Source: an uncultured Kiritimatiellota bacterium (GTDB lineage Bacteria; Verrucomicrobiota; Kiritimatiellia; RFP12; UBA1067). Taken from it: 64,000 nucleotides of DNA. The stretch's first letter is position 1. Every line of letters starts with the position of its first letter. The notes beneath the pieces are model-generated. The model had not been told where the DNA came from, searched no databases, and saw only the letters and a program-made list of their open reading frames with translations. The stretch covers positions 1 through 64,000 of the forward strand of contig CAKULV010000002.1 of NCBI GenBank assembly GCA_934667425.1, written 5' to 3'. Positions 23,485-33,815 of the stretch are shown piece after piece. The position numbers and the translations under genes were made by a program.

Positions 23485-26082
23485 ATGAATACTCTTATCA
23501 AGATGTTTTTTTTGGTGATGGCGGCACAGTTGGCCACAGTTTGCCGTGCGGATGTCGTGACGCTGAATCGGGCGGACAGGGATGGGTCCGCAGCCGAGGG
23601 CGAGTCTTCCTTCATGAGCTCCTTCCTGTCCAACCCAGGTGAAGAGGGGTATGGCTGGTCGGACGGGTGTGACCCCAGTTCAGATAAAGACTATTTGGTT
23701 GTCGGCAACAATGTTGCTCTTCGCACGCCCTATCGCGAAGATTCCGATCTTGCTTCGCAGACATTTGTCTTTCCGGGGCGTTCTCTAACCTTGGACAATG
23801 GCGGGATAATCGCGTTTCGCTCAAGCTATGGCACGGCTGACAATGCGGCGACCGTTCAGATTGACGACTTGATCGTCAAAAAAGGCGTTCTCAGCCACGC
23901 CTATTGGGCGCGTGCTACGAAATGGGGCGGCAAGATCACGATTGACACCGCTTCGGCGGCAAATGGATCCGCGAGCTTCACCATCAACATGTCGACATGC
24001 CACATCTTGGCGAAGATGGTTGCCGCCGTAGGCGAGAGGGTCACGCTTGAAGGCTCCACAATGGCGCAGCTGAACAGTGCCGGGGACTATCGGTGGATGG
24101 ATATGGCGCATCCCTACGTATTCCGTTTTTCCGGCGACTGTACGGAATACTGGGCGACGACCGCCTGTGCTTGGGGCTCGCAGGCTTGGATCGCGACGAC
24201 GGACTTTGCCGGCTCCTTCAGTTTGGGGAACGCGGGTCTGGTCACGGTTGACGGCGTTTCGTCCGCCACGGTTAGAGGCATGATAGCGAGCCGCGATGGC
24301 CTCGTGCGCATTCCCGCCGCAACGACTCTGGATGTCTGCGGTGGAATCGATTCTGCGTTTGCGGATTACTCGACACATGTCTGTCAAGGCACAAACGTGT
24401 ACACGCGACAGGAAGCAGATGTGCCTTACGTGAACGTGAATGACGTCTCTGGCGGTTCTGTCGGCAAGTCTATCTCCGTCAACGCGCTCGTCATTGCGGA
24501 AGATGGTGCGCTATCCACGCCCAAGGCCAATCTGGACGGCACACTTGTCAGTCTTTCCTCTGGAGCGATGTTTACGGTGGGGGATGCTGATTTTACGGAT
24601 GTCATCCTTGATGTGGCAGGTGACGGAAAACTCGTTGTTACGAACTCCTTCACGACGCACTCGCCCGTCAAGCTCCGTCTGAATGGGGTCACGGCGCAGA
24701 GAGCGGCGCTGGTGACTATGTCAACATCGTGCGGCGAACTGAAAGTGGACGATTTCACGTTCGTCGCGCCGCAGTTCCAATACATCCTGTCAGTCGAGGC
24801 GAAAAACGGCGTTCAGACGCTGTGGGCCGATAACCTAAATCCTGCAGCCAAGGATGCGATGTCCGGCTACGTCATCCTTGAGAACCCCGACGGCAACTCT
24901 CAGGCTACGTTTACCTACGGCTCATACAATCAGGCGGGCGGCTGGTCGGACGGACTGGCGCCGCATGCGGATGCCCATTACTGCACAAACGGAAAGCTAC
25001 TGCGTGACAAGGAACTCGGCACAGATGTTGCCTTCAAGGGGGCTTCCCTGACGCAATGCGGCACGTTCCGTCCAGAAGCGAATTCGTTTTCCATTGCGGA
25101 CTGGCGGGTCGTGTCTAATGGCGGGACGAAGATCGACAACCGTACGATGCTGAACGTATCCGGCGCGTATTCCGCTAAGACATTCGGCGGATTTCTGAGG
25201 GTATTCACAGACGCGGCTTCTCCGTTCACGCTTTATGGCGGAATCACTAAGTTTTTCGAGGACGGCTCGTTTCAGAGCCAGACATACCGGATGGTAACGA
25301 AGGTCGTAGGGTCTGCAGAGGCCGTGATCGCGGCGGAAGGTGCTCTCTCCCGTGTACCCGGCGACAGGGAAGGTCGGGCCGTCTGCGAATTTTTGGGTGA
25401 CATGGACGAATACTATGGTTCAATCTGGGTTGGAACGAATCAGACGGTCATTCTCGGAAACACGGGCCTCGCGAACGGAACGCTTGTTTTGCGCACGGCC
25501 TGGTCGATGGGCACGACAAGGGCTGACGCCGGAACGTCCGTACCCGTCCGGCGCCTTGAAACCCATGCCTCGGCCACGCTTGACGTCCCCGAAGCGACGA
25601 CGCTGGCGGTCAAGGAGGGTACGGCAATCGTGGGTACGTTGACCAAGAATGGCTTGGGCACGTTGGCGCTCTCTGGCATGGCGACGCCAGGCGAAGAGGC
25701 TGGGATTCGTGTCGCTGCCGGGACGCTGAAGGTTTCTTCGGCGACGGCGTTGTCTGGTGTGTCCGTCGCGTTTGCGGATGGGGCCGGCCTGGTCATGGAC
25801 TGGGGTATCGAAGACGGAATCTTCCTTGACAATGTGGTGTGTGAAGGCGCACGGCTTCCGATTGCCTTTGATTTCACAGGTGACGTGCCAACATTTGAGG
25901 AGCCTTGCGTCAAGAAGCTGCTTACCGTAAGTGATTCGGATGCAAGGGCCATTTTGGACAAGGTTGTCGTTCGGCGGGTTAAGGGCTATTGCATTGACAT
26001 GCTGCCGCCTGTCTCGGAAAATGGGCTGACGACATTCTCCGTGCGTGTCTACAGGCTCGGCTTCATCCTAACGGTTCGCTGA
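23485..26082 (+). CDS. Large secreted protein with autotransporter-associated beta-strand repeat
   Basis: 865 residues. A signal peptide (about residues 1-22, cleavage after CRA) is followed by a long, aromatic-poor, Gly/Thr/Val-rich chain of probable beta-helix or beta-sandwich structure. A clear PATR-like repeat is seen near residues 715-750 (GTLTKNGLGTLALSG, then AAGTLKVS). Two segments share a W-S-D-G pattern (GYGWSDGCDP near 52 and GGWSDGLAPH near 489), hinting at an internal duplication. No beta-barrel translocator follows; the chain ends GFILTVR, a tail pattern shared with two other proteins in this window. Probably cell-surface or extracellular, with possible glycan binding. It is 5 nt upstream of the tri-domain enzyme. 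Confidence 0.8.
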   Translation: MNTLIKMFFLVMAAQLATVCRADVVTLNRADRDGSAAEGESSFMSSFLSNPGEEGYGWSDGCDPSSDKDYLVVGNNVALRTPYREDSDLASQTFVFPGRSLTLDNGGIIAFRSSYGTADNAATVQIDDLIVKKGVLSHAYWARATKWGGKITIDTASAANGSASFTINMSTCHILAKMVAAVGERVTLEGSTMAQLNSAGDYRWMDMAHPYVFRFSGDCTEYWATTACAWGSQAWIATTDFAGSFSLGNAGLVTVDGVSSATVRGMIASRDGLVRIPAATTLDVCGGIDSAFADYSTHVCQGTNVYTRQEADVPYVNVNDVSGGSVGKSISVNALVIAEDGALSTPKANLDGTLVSLSSGAMFTVGDADFTDVILDVAGDGKLVVTNSFTTHSPVKLRLNGVTAQRAALVTMSTSCGELKVDDFTFVAPQFQYILSVEAKNGVQTLWADNLNPAAKDAMSGYVILENPDGNSQATFTYGSYNQAGGWSDGLAPHADAHYCTNGKLLRDKELGTDVAFKGASLTQCGTFRPEANSFSIADWRVVSNGGTKIDNRTMLNVSGAYSAKTFGGFLRVFTDAASPFTLYGGITKFFEDGSFQSQTYRMVTKVVGSAEAVIAAEGALSRVPGDREGRAVCEFLGDMDEYYGSIWVGTNQTVILGNTGLANGTLVLRTAWSMGTTRADAGTSVPVRRLETHASATLDVPEATTLAVKEGTAIVGTLTKNGLGTLALSGMATPGEEAGIRVAAGTLKVSSATALSGVSVAFADGAGLVMDWGIEDGIFLDNVVCEGARLPIAFDFTGDVPTFEEPCVKKLLTVSDSDARAILDKVVVRRVKGYCIDMLPPVSENGLTTFSVRVYRLGFILTVR

Positions 26083-26087
26083 GGAAA

Positions 26088-29000
26088 ATGGTGATGAGCT
26101 TGAGAAGATGTTGTGTCCTTGTTGCCGCAATTGGAGCGTTCGCGTTCTCTTCAGAGGGGAATGCTCAGGCCGTGGCACCGCAATGTCCCGAACGTGTCAG
26201 GGAGATCGCCGCGTGGCTGCGTCCGGAGGCGGGGTTTGACGAGACGCGAATCTCGAATCGCGAGGTTTGGGACAAAGAGGCCAGGACAAAACAGGCTTTG
26301 CTAATCATCGGACGTGCGGAACGGTTCCTCAAAGAGAAGCTTGTGGTCTCAAATGACGCGAAATACGAGGAAGTCTACGCCTGGGCGCGTCCTCTCGGTA
26401 GGATCGCAAACGACTGGCTTCCTGCGCTGACGTATGCCGAGTGCCTTGAAAACAAGGGGCGGTTCCTTCCTCGCATCGTCTCGATCCTTGATGTGCTTTC
26501 GTCCATGCGCACATGGGTCAACCCATATCATGACAGGCCTGATTTCGGTTCATTCAATGGCCTTTACAGGAAGCTTGAACTCGGCAACGGCAACATTTCC
26601 CAGCATATTGCCCTCACACTGGATCTGTTGCGAGACGTGCTTCCGGCGGACTGCCGTGCCCGCGCCTTGGCAGCGTTGCGGCGACAGGTACTGGATGTCT
26701 ACCTTGAGATAGCCAAAGACTGGAAGGCGGCCCGGAGGAACCGTTGCTGGTTCTATGACAGCCAGATCAACTGGTGCGCGGCCTGCAACGAGTATTTTGC
26801 AGTCTCATCCCTCCTTGTCTTGGACGACCCGATCGAACGCGCGACGGCAATCGAGTTGGCCGAACGTTCGACAAAATGCTATTTAGACGGCTTTACGGCA
26901 GACGGAATGAGCCTTGAGGGGGTTGGATATTGGAGCTATGGGTTCGGCCAATACCTTCGGCTGGGAATCATGGCGCGACGCGCAACTGACGGGCGGGTCG
27001 ATTTCTTTTCGGCGCCACGTGTCAAGGCGTGTGCGCGATCCGGCTTCGACACGTACTACAACGACAACGGCGCACCTGCCTACGGAGACTGTAAGATTGG
27101 CTTGAATTGCGATGCCACGTGGTATCTGGCCGGGCTTGTCTGGCCTGAATTCGCCACGGAGAAGGCGAGTCGGGCGTCTGAAGCATCCTGGAACCTGCCG
27201 TTGGCGACGATTCGGCTCTTTCCGACTGTGGGCAGTGCGACAGGGGCTGGACGCGAGTCGCGCACCTATCCTATCCGTTCCTGGTACCCTGACGTGGTGC
27301 AGCAGTTGGTGTGCCGTCCGCAACCGGAAACGGCCGACTCGAAAAGCCTATATGCGTCGTTCCGTGGCGGATGCAATGACCCGAAGAAGATCGGAGGGCA
27401 CAACCACAATGATGTTGGCACGTTCGGGCTGGCGATCGACGGGCGCGAAATCGTGGGAGACCCTGGCATTAAGGAGTATGACCTCAAGACGTTCGGCCCG
27501 CATCGCTACGAGAGTAACCTTCGCAACTCGTACGGGCATCCGGTGCCGTTGGTGGACGGGCAGATGCAGCTTGTCGGAAAGGTTGGCGCCAGACTCCTGA
27601 GAAGTTCGTTTTCCGATGCGAAGGACTTGGTGCAGCTCGATTTGCGCGATGTCTATGCGGTCACGAACCTGATGGGCTTGACGCGGACTTTTGTCTATCT
27701 GCGTGATGAGGAGAAGGTCATGATTCGCGACGAGATCGCCTTTGATGGCACTGGCACGTATGAGACGCCTATCGTCACCTATGGAACGGTCAGCCCTTTG
27801 GGTGCAGGGGTGTTCAGGGTGACGTCGCGGGACGGCAAGGATTCGCTTGTTTGCCGTGTGCGCGTGATCGGCGGCACGTTGACGACGCGAGAAGAGGCAC
27901 TTGAGGCTCCGGCGAAAGGCAAACCCGCGCCGAAACGTTTTGCGTTGGCGTTCGCGGCACCCGTCAGTATGGCTACACTGGAGATGACATGGGAGAAGTT
28001 TGTGCCTGAACGCACGGTATACCCGATGCTGACGCGGGATGGACGGCGTCTGACGAGCTGGACTGATGGGACTAACACCGTCTACGACCTTGTCCCGACG
28101 AACCGTCTGCCAAACGGCGGCGGCCCGATGCGCGAATGGAAACTCTACTGCCTCAAGGCGACGCACACGGATGTCGGCCTCCACAATTCGCAGTACATCC
28201 AACGGCACGGAACCGTGCAGCGAATCGAGAACGCGGCGCGGCTCATCGATGCCGACACGCGCAGGGACGACGATCCTGCCGCCTACCGCTATGTCCTGGA
28301 AGGCACATGGTTTTGGGAGAACTATCCGATGGATCGCGGCGAGGCCGCCGCGTGGCGCATTGTCACGAACTACATGGCACGTGGCCGCATGGACGTGGGC
28401 GTTACGTGCGCGGGCAACCATACCCACGTCTTTTCGAAAGCAGAGTTGGAGCGGTCGGCGTACGCGAAGCGGCGGCTGGAGGAGAAGTGGGGAATCAAGA
28501 CCCGTACGTTCATCATGGCCGACAATCCAGGCATCAGCTGTTCGGTCATCGAGCCGTATGCGCAGGCTGGCATCCGCCATGGGATATTTCTCCCCAACCA
28601 GTGGAATCCGCATCCATCGTCGATCTGGAAGCGAAATCCCGACATCATGGCCGGCACCTGGAATCCGGATGCCGGGGGCGGAGGCGCACGTGTGGATGTC
28701 TCGTTCGATTCTTCGTTGCCGATGGTCTTCCGCTGGATGGCTCCAGGCGGGACGAATTCCCTGCTGATGTGGTGTTCGACCCAGTATCACTACGGCTACT
28801 CGCGACTGGGCATCGCCCATGGGCGGCGTGACCGTTCGAACGTGCGGGATGTTGAGAAACGGATGCCGGAATTCCTCGCGTTGCTGGAATCGAAGTACCC
28901 GTACGACATTTGGCTCGCGGGCAACTACTCCGACGATGAGGACGCGAATGCGGTGTTCGCGGACTTCGCCGCAGAATGGAACCGCAAGTGGGCGTGGCCG

Positions 29001-31280
29001 CAGTTCCGCACTGTCGGCCGACTGGACGAGCCGTTTGAATATCTTGAGAAGCGTTTCGGGTCACAGATACCGATCATTCGCGGCGAAATGACGAGCGGCT
29101 GGCTGCAGCATGTGGCCTCCGCGCCGGAGCTGCTGGCGGACAAGTTGAACGTCGATCGGCTTCTGGAGACGGCGGAACGGCTTGGGGCATATGCTGGGAC
29201 AATCGATCCGGTCGCGGTGGCGCGCGCCTGGAAGATGCTCATCCTCAACGACGAGCATTCCTACGGCACGAGCGGCTATCAGGGGCGACGCGTGTTCGAG
29301 ACGTGGATGCAGAAGCGGGATTGGATCGAACGTGCGGCTGCGACGGCATCAAATGAACTCACGAAGGCTGTGGCGAGACTGGGACTTGCACCGAAGGACG
29401 AGAGTCGCGTTGAAGTGTTTCCGGGCTCGACACGGGAAAACGCATTCTATCGCGTTACGGTCAACAAGAAGGGCGAAATCGTCTCGCTCTTTGACAAGGC
29501 GCTTGGACGGGAACTGCTGTCGAGTCCGGCCAACCGCTTCCTCTACACGCGCGACAACCATAAGAGCTGGTGCGACGAGAATCTTCTTGGGGCAACCATT
29601 ACGCGGCGCGTGTTCCTGCCAAGCGATGTGCGGCGAGTGGACATTGAAGACCGCTTCGAACACGCGAAGGATATGTTCAATGCCCACAGGTATAACCGGT
29701 TTGGATACTTGGCGTTCCCGTTCAACGTTCCGAAGGGCACCTTCAAGGCTCGGTTGGCGGGTGGCGAGATGATCCATCCATACGAGGACTGCCATCCCTT
29801 TGTTTCGGATGCCTACGTGGCCGTGCGTGACTGGTGTGCCGTGGAGAACGACGACTTCGGCGTTGCGCTGATGATGCGCGACTCCATGCTGACGGAGTTT
29901 GGCGAAATCCACCCGGACAAGACCTGCTACACGGGTCGATCTCCCAAGGGAACGACCTCCATCTATCCGTTCCTGTTTACGGATTGGTTGCAGATGCATC
30001 AGCCTGACGGCGATTCCATGAACTTCACGTTCCGTTTCTCGATTACGTCGTATGCGTTCAGTGAACGGTATCGCGTCGAAGAGGTGTGTGCCGACTGGCT
30101 CGATACTTACGCCAAGTGGATGCGCGAGCAGAAGGTGCCGTCTGCAGGGCGTGTGGCCTGCGGCATGGCGGCAGATGGCTGGACAGGGCTTATTGAGGCG
30201 CCACGTGCAGGCCATGGCGAGAAGGACGGCCAACTTTATCTTTTGTGGGGCGCGGAGCTCGCTCCGGGATTCTCGCATTACGAGCTATGGCGTGATGGGG
30301 CGTTCCGCGCCAATGTGACGAATGAGGCGCCGCAAGGCATCCCATATCGCGTGGCCCGTTTCGAGGACACGGGCCTGCCAACGCATTCGACACACGCATA
30401 CCGTCTCTTCAAGGTCTGGAAGGACGGACGCAAGGAGCCATTTGGCGGGACGTTTTCAGGGCGGACTCGCTTCGTCAGCGAAGAGGAGCGCAATGGCGTT
30501 GTCTGCGAAGGCGAAGACGGACGCTTGGCGATTCGGTTCGACGGTGCGCAGGTGACAAGCTGGAATCCCGAAGCGATGAAGGGCGAGGACGTGTTCTTCC
30601 TGCCGAAGGACACGCCGTGGGGGCAGGAGGTTCATGGTGGACTGCCGATTTGCTGGCCATGGTTTGGAAAGCCTGAGAAGGAGGGACTTCCGAAACATGG
30701 ACTTGTGCGCTACCTTCGCTGGAATATTGTACGGCGCAACGGCAAGAACGGTGTCGTCCTGCGGACTCGATCAAATATGGAGACGCGGAAACTGTGGCCT
30801 CACGACTTTGAACTTGAGGCCCATATTGGGATTGTCGATGCTTCTGCGCTGAAAATCACGATCATAGAGCGCAACACTGGTACGAATCGGTTCGAGTCGG
30901 CGTGTGCGATCCATCCGTATTTCTCCATGTCCGATGCGACGAACGTGGAACTTGACGGTACACGATTGCCGCGTCCGTGGACGCAACGGACATTTGGCGC
31001 GAACGGCAAGCCGCACGTGCTGGGCGATGGTGTGCGTCGGCGTCGCGTGGAGGTCTCATCCCCGCAAGCGACACGTTGGATGGTGTGGAATCCGGGCGAG
31101 GAGCGGACACCGCTGTGCAATGGGCTGCAAGCGGACGATTGGCGACGCTTTTATTGCCTTGAGCCTATTGCGGATCAATCCAATCCGCTGAATCCGGGGA
31201 AAAGCCGCCGATACGACTTCACGATTCGCGTACTGTCGGCGCCAACCGTAGAGGATGGTCGGACTCGGCAGACGAAATGA
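26088..31280 (+). CDS. Tri-domain secreted enzyme: heparinase II/III-like lyase + GH38-like glycosidase + hexose-epimerase-like domain
   Basis: 1730 residues in one uninterrupted frame. Residues 1-28: signal peptide. About 30-380: alpha/alpha-toroid of the alginate/heparinase lyase type (NRCWFYDSQINWC near 220). About 400-660: heparinase II/III beta-domain with GGHNHNDVGTFGLAIDG near 435-451 and GDPG. About 682-1445: GH38-like alpha-mannosidase module with metal motif HTDVG near 692, candidate nucleophile region FIMADNPGIS near 810 and NHTHVF between them. About 1463-1715: aldose-1-epimerase/YeaD-like mutarotase with GGLPICWPWFG and KHGLVRYLRW. Likely periplasmic or extracellular, cleaving a uronate-containing polymer and trimming products. 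Domain calls are from motifs by eye; the combination is very unusual. Confidence 0.82.
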   Translation: MVMSLRRCCVLVAAIGAFAFSSEGNAQAVAPQCPERVREIAAWLRPEAGFDETRISNREVWDKEARTKQALLIIGRAERFLKEKLVVSNDAKYEEVYAWARPLGRIANDWLPALTYAECLENKGRFLPRIVSILDVLSSMRTWVNPYHDRPDFGSFNGLYRKLELGNGNISQHIALTLDLLRDVLPADCRARALAALRRQVLDVYLEIAKDWKAARRNRCWFYDSQINWCAACNEYFAVSSLLVLDDPIERATAIELAERSTKCYLDGFTADGMSLEGVGYWSYGFGQYLRLGIMARRATDGRVDFFSAPRVKACARSGFDTYYNDNGAPAYGDCKIGLNCDATWYLAGLVWPEFATEKASRASEASWNLPLATIRLFPTVGSATGAGRESRTYPIRSWYPDVVQQLVCRPQPETADSKSLYASFRGGCNDPKKIGGHNHNDVGTFGLAIDGREIVGDPGIKEYDLKTFGPHRYESNLRNSYGHPVPLVDGQMQLVGKVGARLLRSSFSDAKDLVQLDLRDVYAVTNLMGLTRTFVYLRDEEKVMIRDEIAFDGTGTYETPIVTYGTVSPLGAGVFRVTSRDGKDSLVCRVRVIGGTLTTREEALEAPAKGKPAPKRFALAFAAPVSMATLEMTWEKFVPERTVYPMLTRDGRRLTSWTDGTNTVYDLVPTNRLPNGGGPMREWKLYCLKATHTDVGLHNSQYIQRHGTVQRIENAARLIDADTRRDDDPAAYRYVLEGTWFWENYPMDRGEAAAWRIVTNYMARGRMDVGVTCAGNHTHVFSKAELERSAYAKRRLEEKWGIKTRTFIMADNPGISCSVIEPYAQAGIRHGIFLPNQWNPHPSSIWKRNPDIMAGTWNPDAGGGGARVDVSFDSSLPMVFRWMAPGGTNSLLMWCSTQYHYGYSRLGIAHGRRDRSNVRDVEKRMPEFLALLESKYPYDIWLAGNYSDDEDANAVFADFAAEWNRKWAWPQFRTVGRLDEPFEYLEKRFGSQIPIIRGEMTSGWLQHVASAPELLADKLNVDRLLETAERLGAYAGTIDPVAVARAWKMLILNDEHSYGTSGYQGRRVFETWMQKRDWIERAAATASNELTKAVARLGLAPKDESRVEVFPGSTRENAFYRVTVNKKGEIVSLFDKALGRELLSSPANRFLYTRDNHKSWCDENLLGATITRRVFLPSDVRRVDIEDRFEHAKDMFNAHRYNRFGYLAFPFNVPKGTFKARLAGGEMIHPYEDCHPFVSDAYVAVRDWCAVENDDFGVALMMRDSMLTEFGEIHPDKTCYTGRSPKGTTSIYPFLFTDWLQMHQPDGDSMNFTFRFSITSYAFSERYRVEEVCADWLDTYAKWMREQKVPSAGRVACGMAADGWTGLIEAPRAGHGEKDGQLYLLWGAELAPGFSHYELWRDGAFRANVTNEAPQGIPYRVARFEDTGLPTHSTHAYRLFKVWKDGRKEPFGGTFSGRTRFVSEEERNGVVCEGEDGRLAIRFDGAQVTSWNPEAMKGEDVFFLPKDTPWGQEVHGGLPICWPWFGKPEKEGLPKHGLVRYLRWNIVRRNGKNGVVLRTRSNMETRKLWPHDFELEAHIGIVDASALKITIIERNTGTNRFESACAIHPYFSMSDATNVELDGTRLPRPWTQRTFGANGKPHVLGDGVRRRRVEVSSPQATRWMVWNPGEERTPLCNGLQADDWRRFYCLEPIADQSNPLNPGKSRRYDFTIRVLSAPTVEDGRTRQTK

Positions 31281-31304
31281 GGTCGGGTCCAGATCCCTTT
31301 GCCG

Positions 31305-33815
31305 CTATTGCCTGAACGTAAGATGGCCATCCTCTGACAGGGTGCCTTTGATCTTGCCCGGCTTCAGCTTGCCGCCGAGAAGCAGCTCGGCAAGGGGATC
31401 TTCCACGAACCGCTGTACTGCGCGGCGGAGGGGCCTTGCCCCCATCGCTTCGTCGGATCCGTTCTTGACGAGGAATTCGATGGCCTTCTTGTCGAGATCA
31501 AGGGTCATGTCCTTCTCGGAAAGGCGGCTGCGGAGAAGGGCCAGCTCGAGGTTCAGGATGGTTTCCACGTTCTTCGAATCGAGTTTGCGGAACACAACGG
31601 TCTCGTCGAAGCGGTTCAGCAGCTCTGGACGGAAGGTGCGCTTCGCCTCCGCGAGCAGCTTTTCCTTCAGGGCATCGTAGGATGTGGCGACCTCGTCCTG
31701 CAGGAATCCGAACGAGTTGCCTTCACGGGCAAAGTCGAATCCGAGGTTCGCCGTCGCGATGATGATCGTGTTCCTGAAGTCGATTGTCCTGCCCTGTCCG
31801 TCGGTAAGCTTGCCCTCGTCAAGGATCTGAAGGAGCATGTTCATCACGTCGGGGGAAGCCTTCTCGAATTCGTCGAACAGCACCACGGAATACGGGCGGC
31901 GTCGTACGCGTTCGGTGAGCTGGCCACCCTCATCGTAGCCCACGTATCCGGGAGGGGCTCCGACGAGCCTTGAGGACGTGAACTTGTCGGAGAATTCCGT
32001 CATGTCGAGCGATATGAGGGACTTGGGGTCCCCGTACACCTTCTCCGCGAGCATCTTTGCGAGCAGCGTCTTGCCTACGCCAGTGGGGCCGAGGAACAGG
32101 AAACTCCCTATCGGACGCTTCGGGTCGCCGAGGTTCGCCCGACTGCGCCTAAGCGCGCGTGCGATGGACGATATGGCCTCCGTCTGACCGACCACCACTG
32201 TGTTGAGGTCGCGTTCCATGCCGAGAAGCCTTTCTGCGGCGGCGAAGCTCATGCGCTCAACCGGTACGCCGCTTATCGATGCTACAGTGGCGGCGATGTC
32301 GTCCGCCGTCACCGTAAGGACCTTCTCGGCGTGTTCGGCCTTCCATGCGTCAAGCCGCCTTTTCAGTGCGGCCTTGGCGGCCTTTTCCGCGTCACGCCAT
32401 TTTGCCGCCTCTTCATACACGCCACGGTTTGCCGCATCCTGCTTCTTCAGGTTCAGTTCCGCGATCTTCTCCTCGTCGGCCTTCATGTCCGGCGGACGCA
32501 CCGCATTCTTCATCCTTGTGCGGGAGCCTGTCTCGTCTATGGCGTCTATTGCCTTGTCCGGCAGCAGACGGGCGGGCAGATAGCGTGCCGTAAGCTTCAC
32601 TGCGGCGGAGAGCGCCTCTGGCTCGTACTTCACGTTGTGGTGCTTCTCGTACCTCGGGGCGATGCCCTTCAGTATCTCTATGGCGTCGTCCTGTGAAGGC
32701 TCGTTCACGATTACGCTCTGGAACCTGCGCTCCAGCGCGGCATCCTTCTCGATAGACTTGTGGTATTCCTTCAGAGTCGTTGCGCCGACGACCTGTATCT
32801 CTCCCCTGGCGAGGGACGGCTTGAGTATGTTTGCCGCATCCATTGCGCCTTCGGGACCGCCGGCCCCTACGAGCGTATGTATCTCATCGAGGAACAGAAT
32901 GCAGTTCCTTGCGTTTTTCGCCTCCTCGATCAGCTGCTTCAGGCGTTCCTCGAACTGTCCCCTGTACATCGTCCCGGCGACGACGCGTGTCATGTCGAGG
33001 GCTATGACGCGCTTCCCGCGCATCCTCTCCGGCGCATCCCCGGCGGCGATCGCCTCCGCCAGGCCTTCGACTACGGCCGTCTTGCCGACTCCGGCTTCAC
33101 CGATCAGCACCGCGTTGTTCTTCGTCCTCCGCGACAGCACCTGCAGTATGCGCTCTATCTCGGCCTTGCGCCCTATGACGGGGTCGAGTTCCCCGTTCAT
33201 CGCCGCCTTCGTCAGATCGCGGCCATATGTGTTTAGAGCCGGCGTCTTGATCTTCTTGCCGCCATCGCCATCCTGTTCGCCTTCGGACGTGTCCGTGAGG
33301 CTGGGGTCGTCTCCATCGCCGTCCGAGGCGTCGTCATGGCCTTGTCCGGCATTGCCGGTTTCGCCGGAAGCCTGGGCCGGCTCTGACTGCCCGCTAAGGG
33401 ACTTCGCGAAAGTGTCGGCGGTCACGTTGTGGCCGAACAGTATCTGCGCCCCTACAGACTCGCCTTCGCGCAGCGTCGCGAGCATGATGTGTTCCGTGCC
33501 TATCTTTTCGGCTTTGGCCCGAATGGCCTCCATCTTCGCGAATTCGAGCACCTTCCTTGTACGGGCCGTCAACGGGAGCGCACCTTTCACGGCATAGGCT
33601 TCGCCCCGGCCTATTATGCGGTCCAGCTCCATGCCAAGATCGTCGTTGTCGAGCCCCATCCTCTTCAGGCATTTGCAGGCCGTGCAGTTTTCCATCTTCA
33701 GGATGCAGGCCAGTACGTGTTCCGTTCCGATGTATGTGTGGTTGTAGTGCCGGGCGACAGCTTCCGCTCCGTCGAGCGCCTGCTGCGCATATGGCGTATA
33801 TAGTTCGTTCATCAA
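31305..33815 (-). CDS. clpC: ATP-dependent Clp protease ATP-binding subunit ClpC
   Basis: 836-residue AAA+ unfoldase feeding ClpP. Two N-terminal Clp_N repeats (TEHVLACIL and TEHIMLATL) are followed by a Gly/Asp/Ser-rich linker near 145-190. D1 has Walker A GEAGVGKTAVVEG near 235; a short middle domain with a UVR-like AANRGVYEEAAKWRDAEK segment, typical of ClpC not ClpB, comes next. D2 has GPTGVGKTLLAK near 570 and FDEFEKASPDV. A hydrophobic loop NSFGF near 700 is a candidate ClpP contact. Last gene of the ftsH operon, overlapping the mcsB-like stop by 4 nt. clpP is not in the window. Confidence 0.94.
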   Translation of the reverse strand: MMNELYTPYAQQALDGAEAVARHYNHTYIGTEHVLACILKMENCTACKCLKRMGLDNDDLGMELDRIIGRGEAYAVKGALPLTARTRKVLEFAKMEAIRAKAEKIGTEHIMLATLREGESVGAQILFGHNVTADTFAKSLSGQSEPAQASGETGNAGQGHDDASDGDGDDPSLTDTSEGEQDGDGGKKIKTPALNTYGRDLTKAAMNGELDPVIGRKAEIERILQVLSRRTKNNAVLIGEAGVGKTAVVEGLAEAIAAGDAPERMRGKRVIALDMTRVVAGTMYRGQFEERLKQLIEEAKNARNCILFLDEIHTLVGAGGPEGAMDAANILKPSLARGEIQVVGATTLKEYHKSIEKDAALERRFQSVIVNEPSQDDAIEILKGIAPRYEKHHNVKYEPEALSAAVKLTARYLPARLLPDKAIDAIDETGSRTRMKNAVRPPDMKADEEKIAELNLKKQDAANRGVYEEAAKWRDAEKAAKAALKRRLDAWKAEHAEKVLTVTADDIAATVASISGVPVERMSFAAAERLLGMERDLNTVVVGQTEAISSIARALRRSRANLGDPKRPIGSFLFLGPTGVGKTLLAKMLAEKVYGDPKSLISLDMTEFSDKFTSSRLVGAPPGYVGYDEGGQLTERVRRRPYSVVLFDEFEKASPDVMNMLLQILDEGKLTDGQGRTIDFRNTIIIATANLGFDFAREGNSFGFLQDEVATSYDALKEKLLAEAKRTFRPELLNRFDETVVFRKLDSKNVETILNLELALLRSRLSEKDMTLDLDKKAIEFLVKNGSDEAMGARPLRRAVQRFVEDPLAELLLGGKLKPGKIKGTLSEDGHLTFRQ

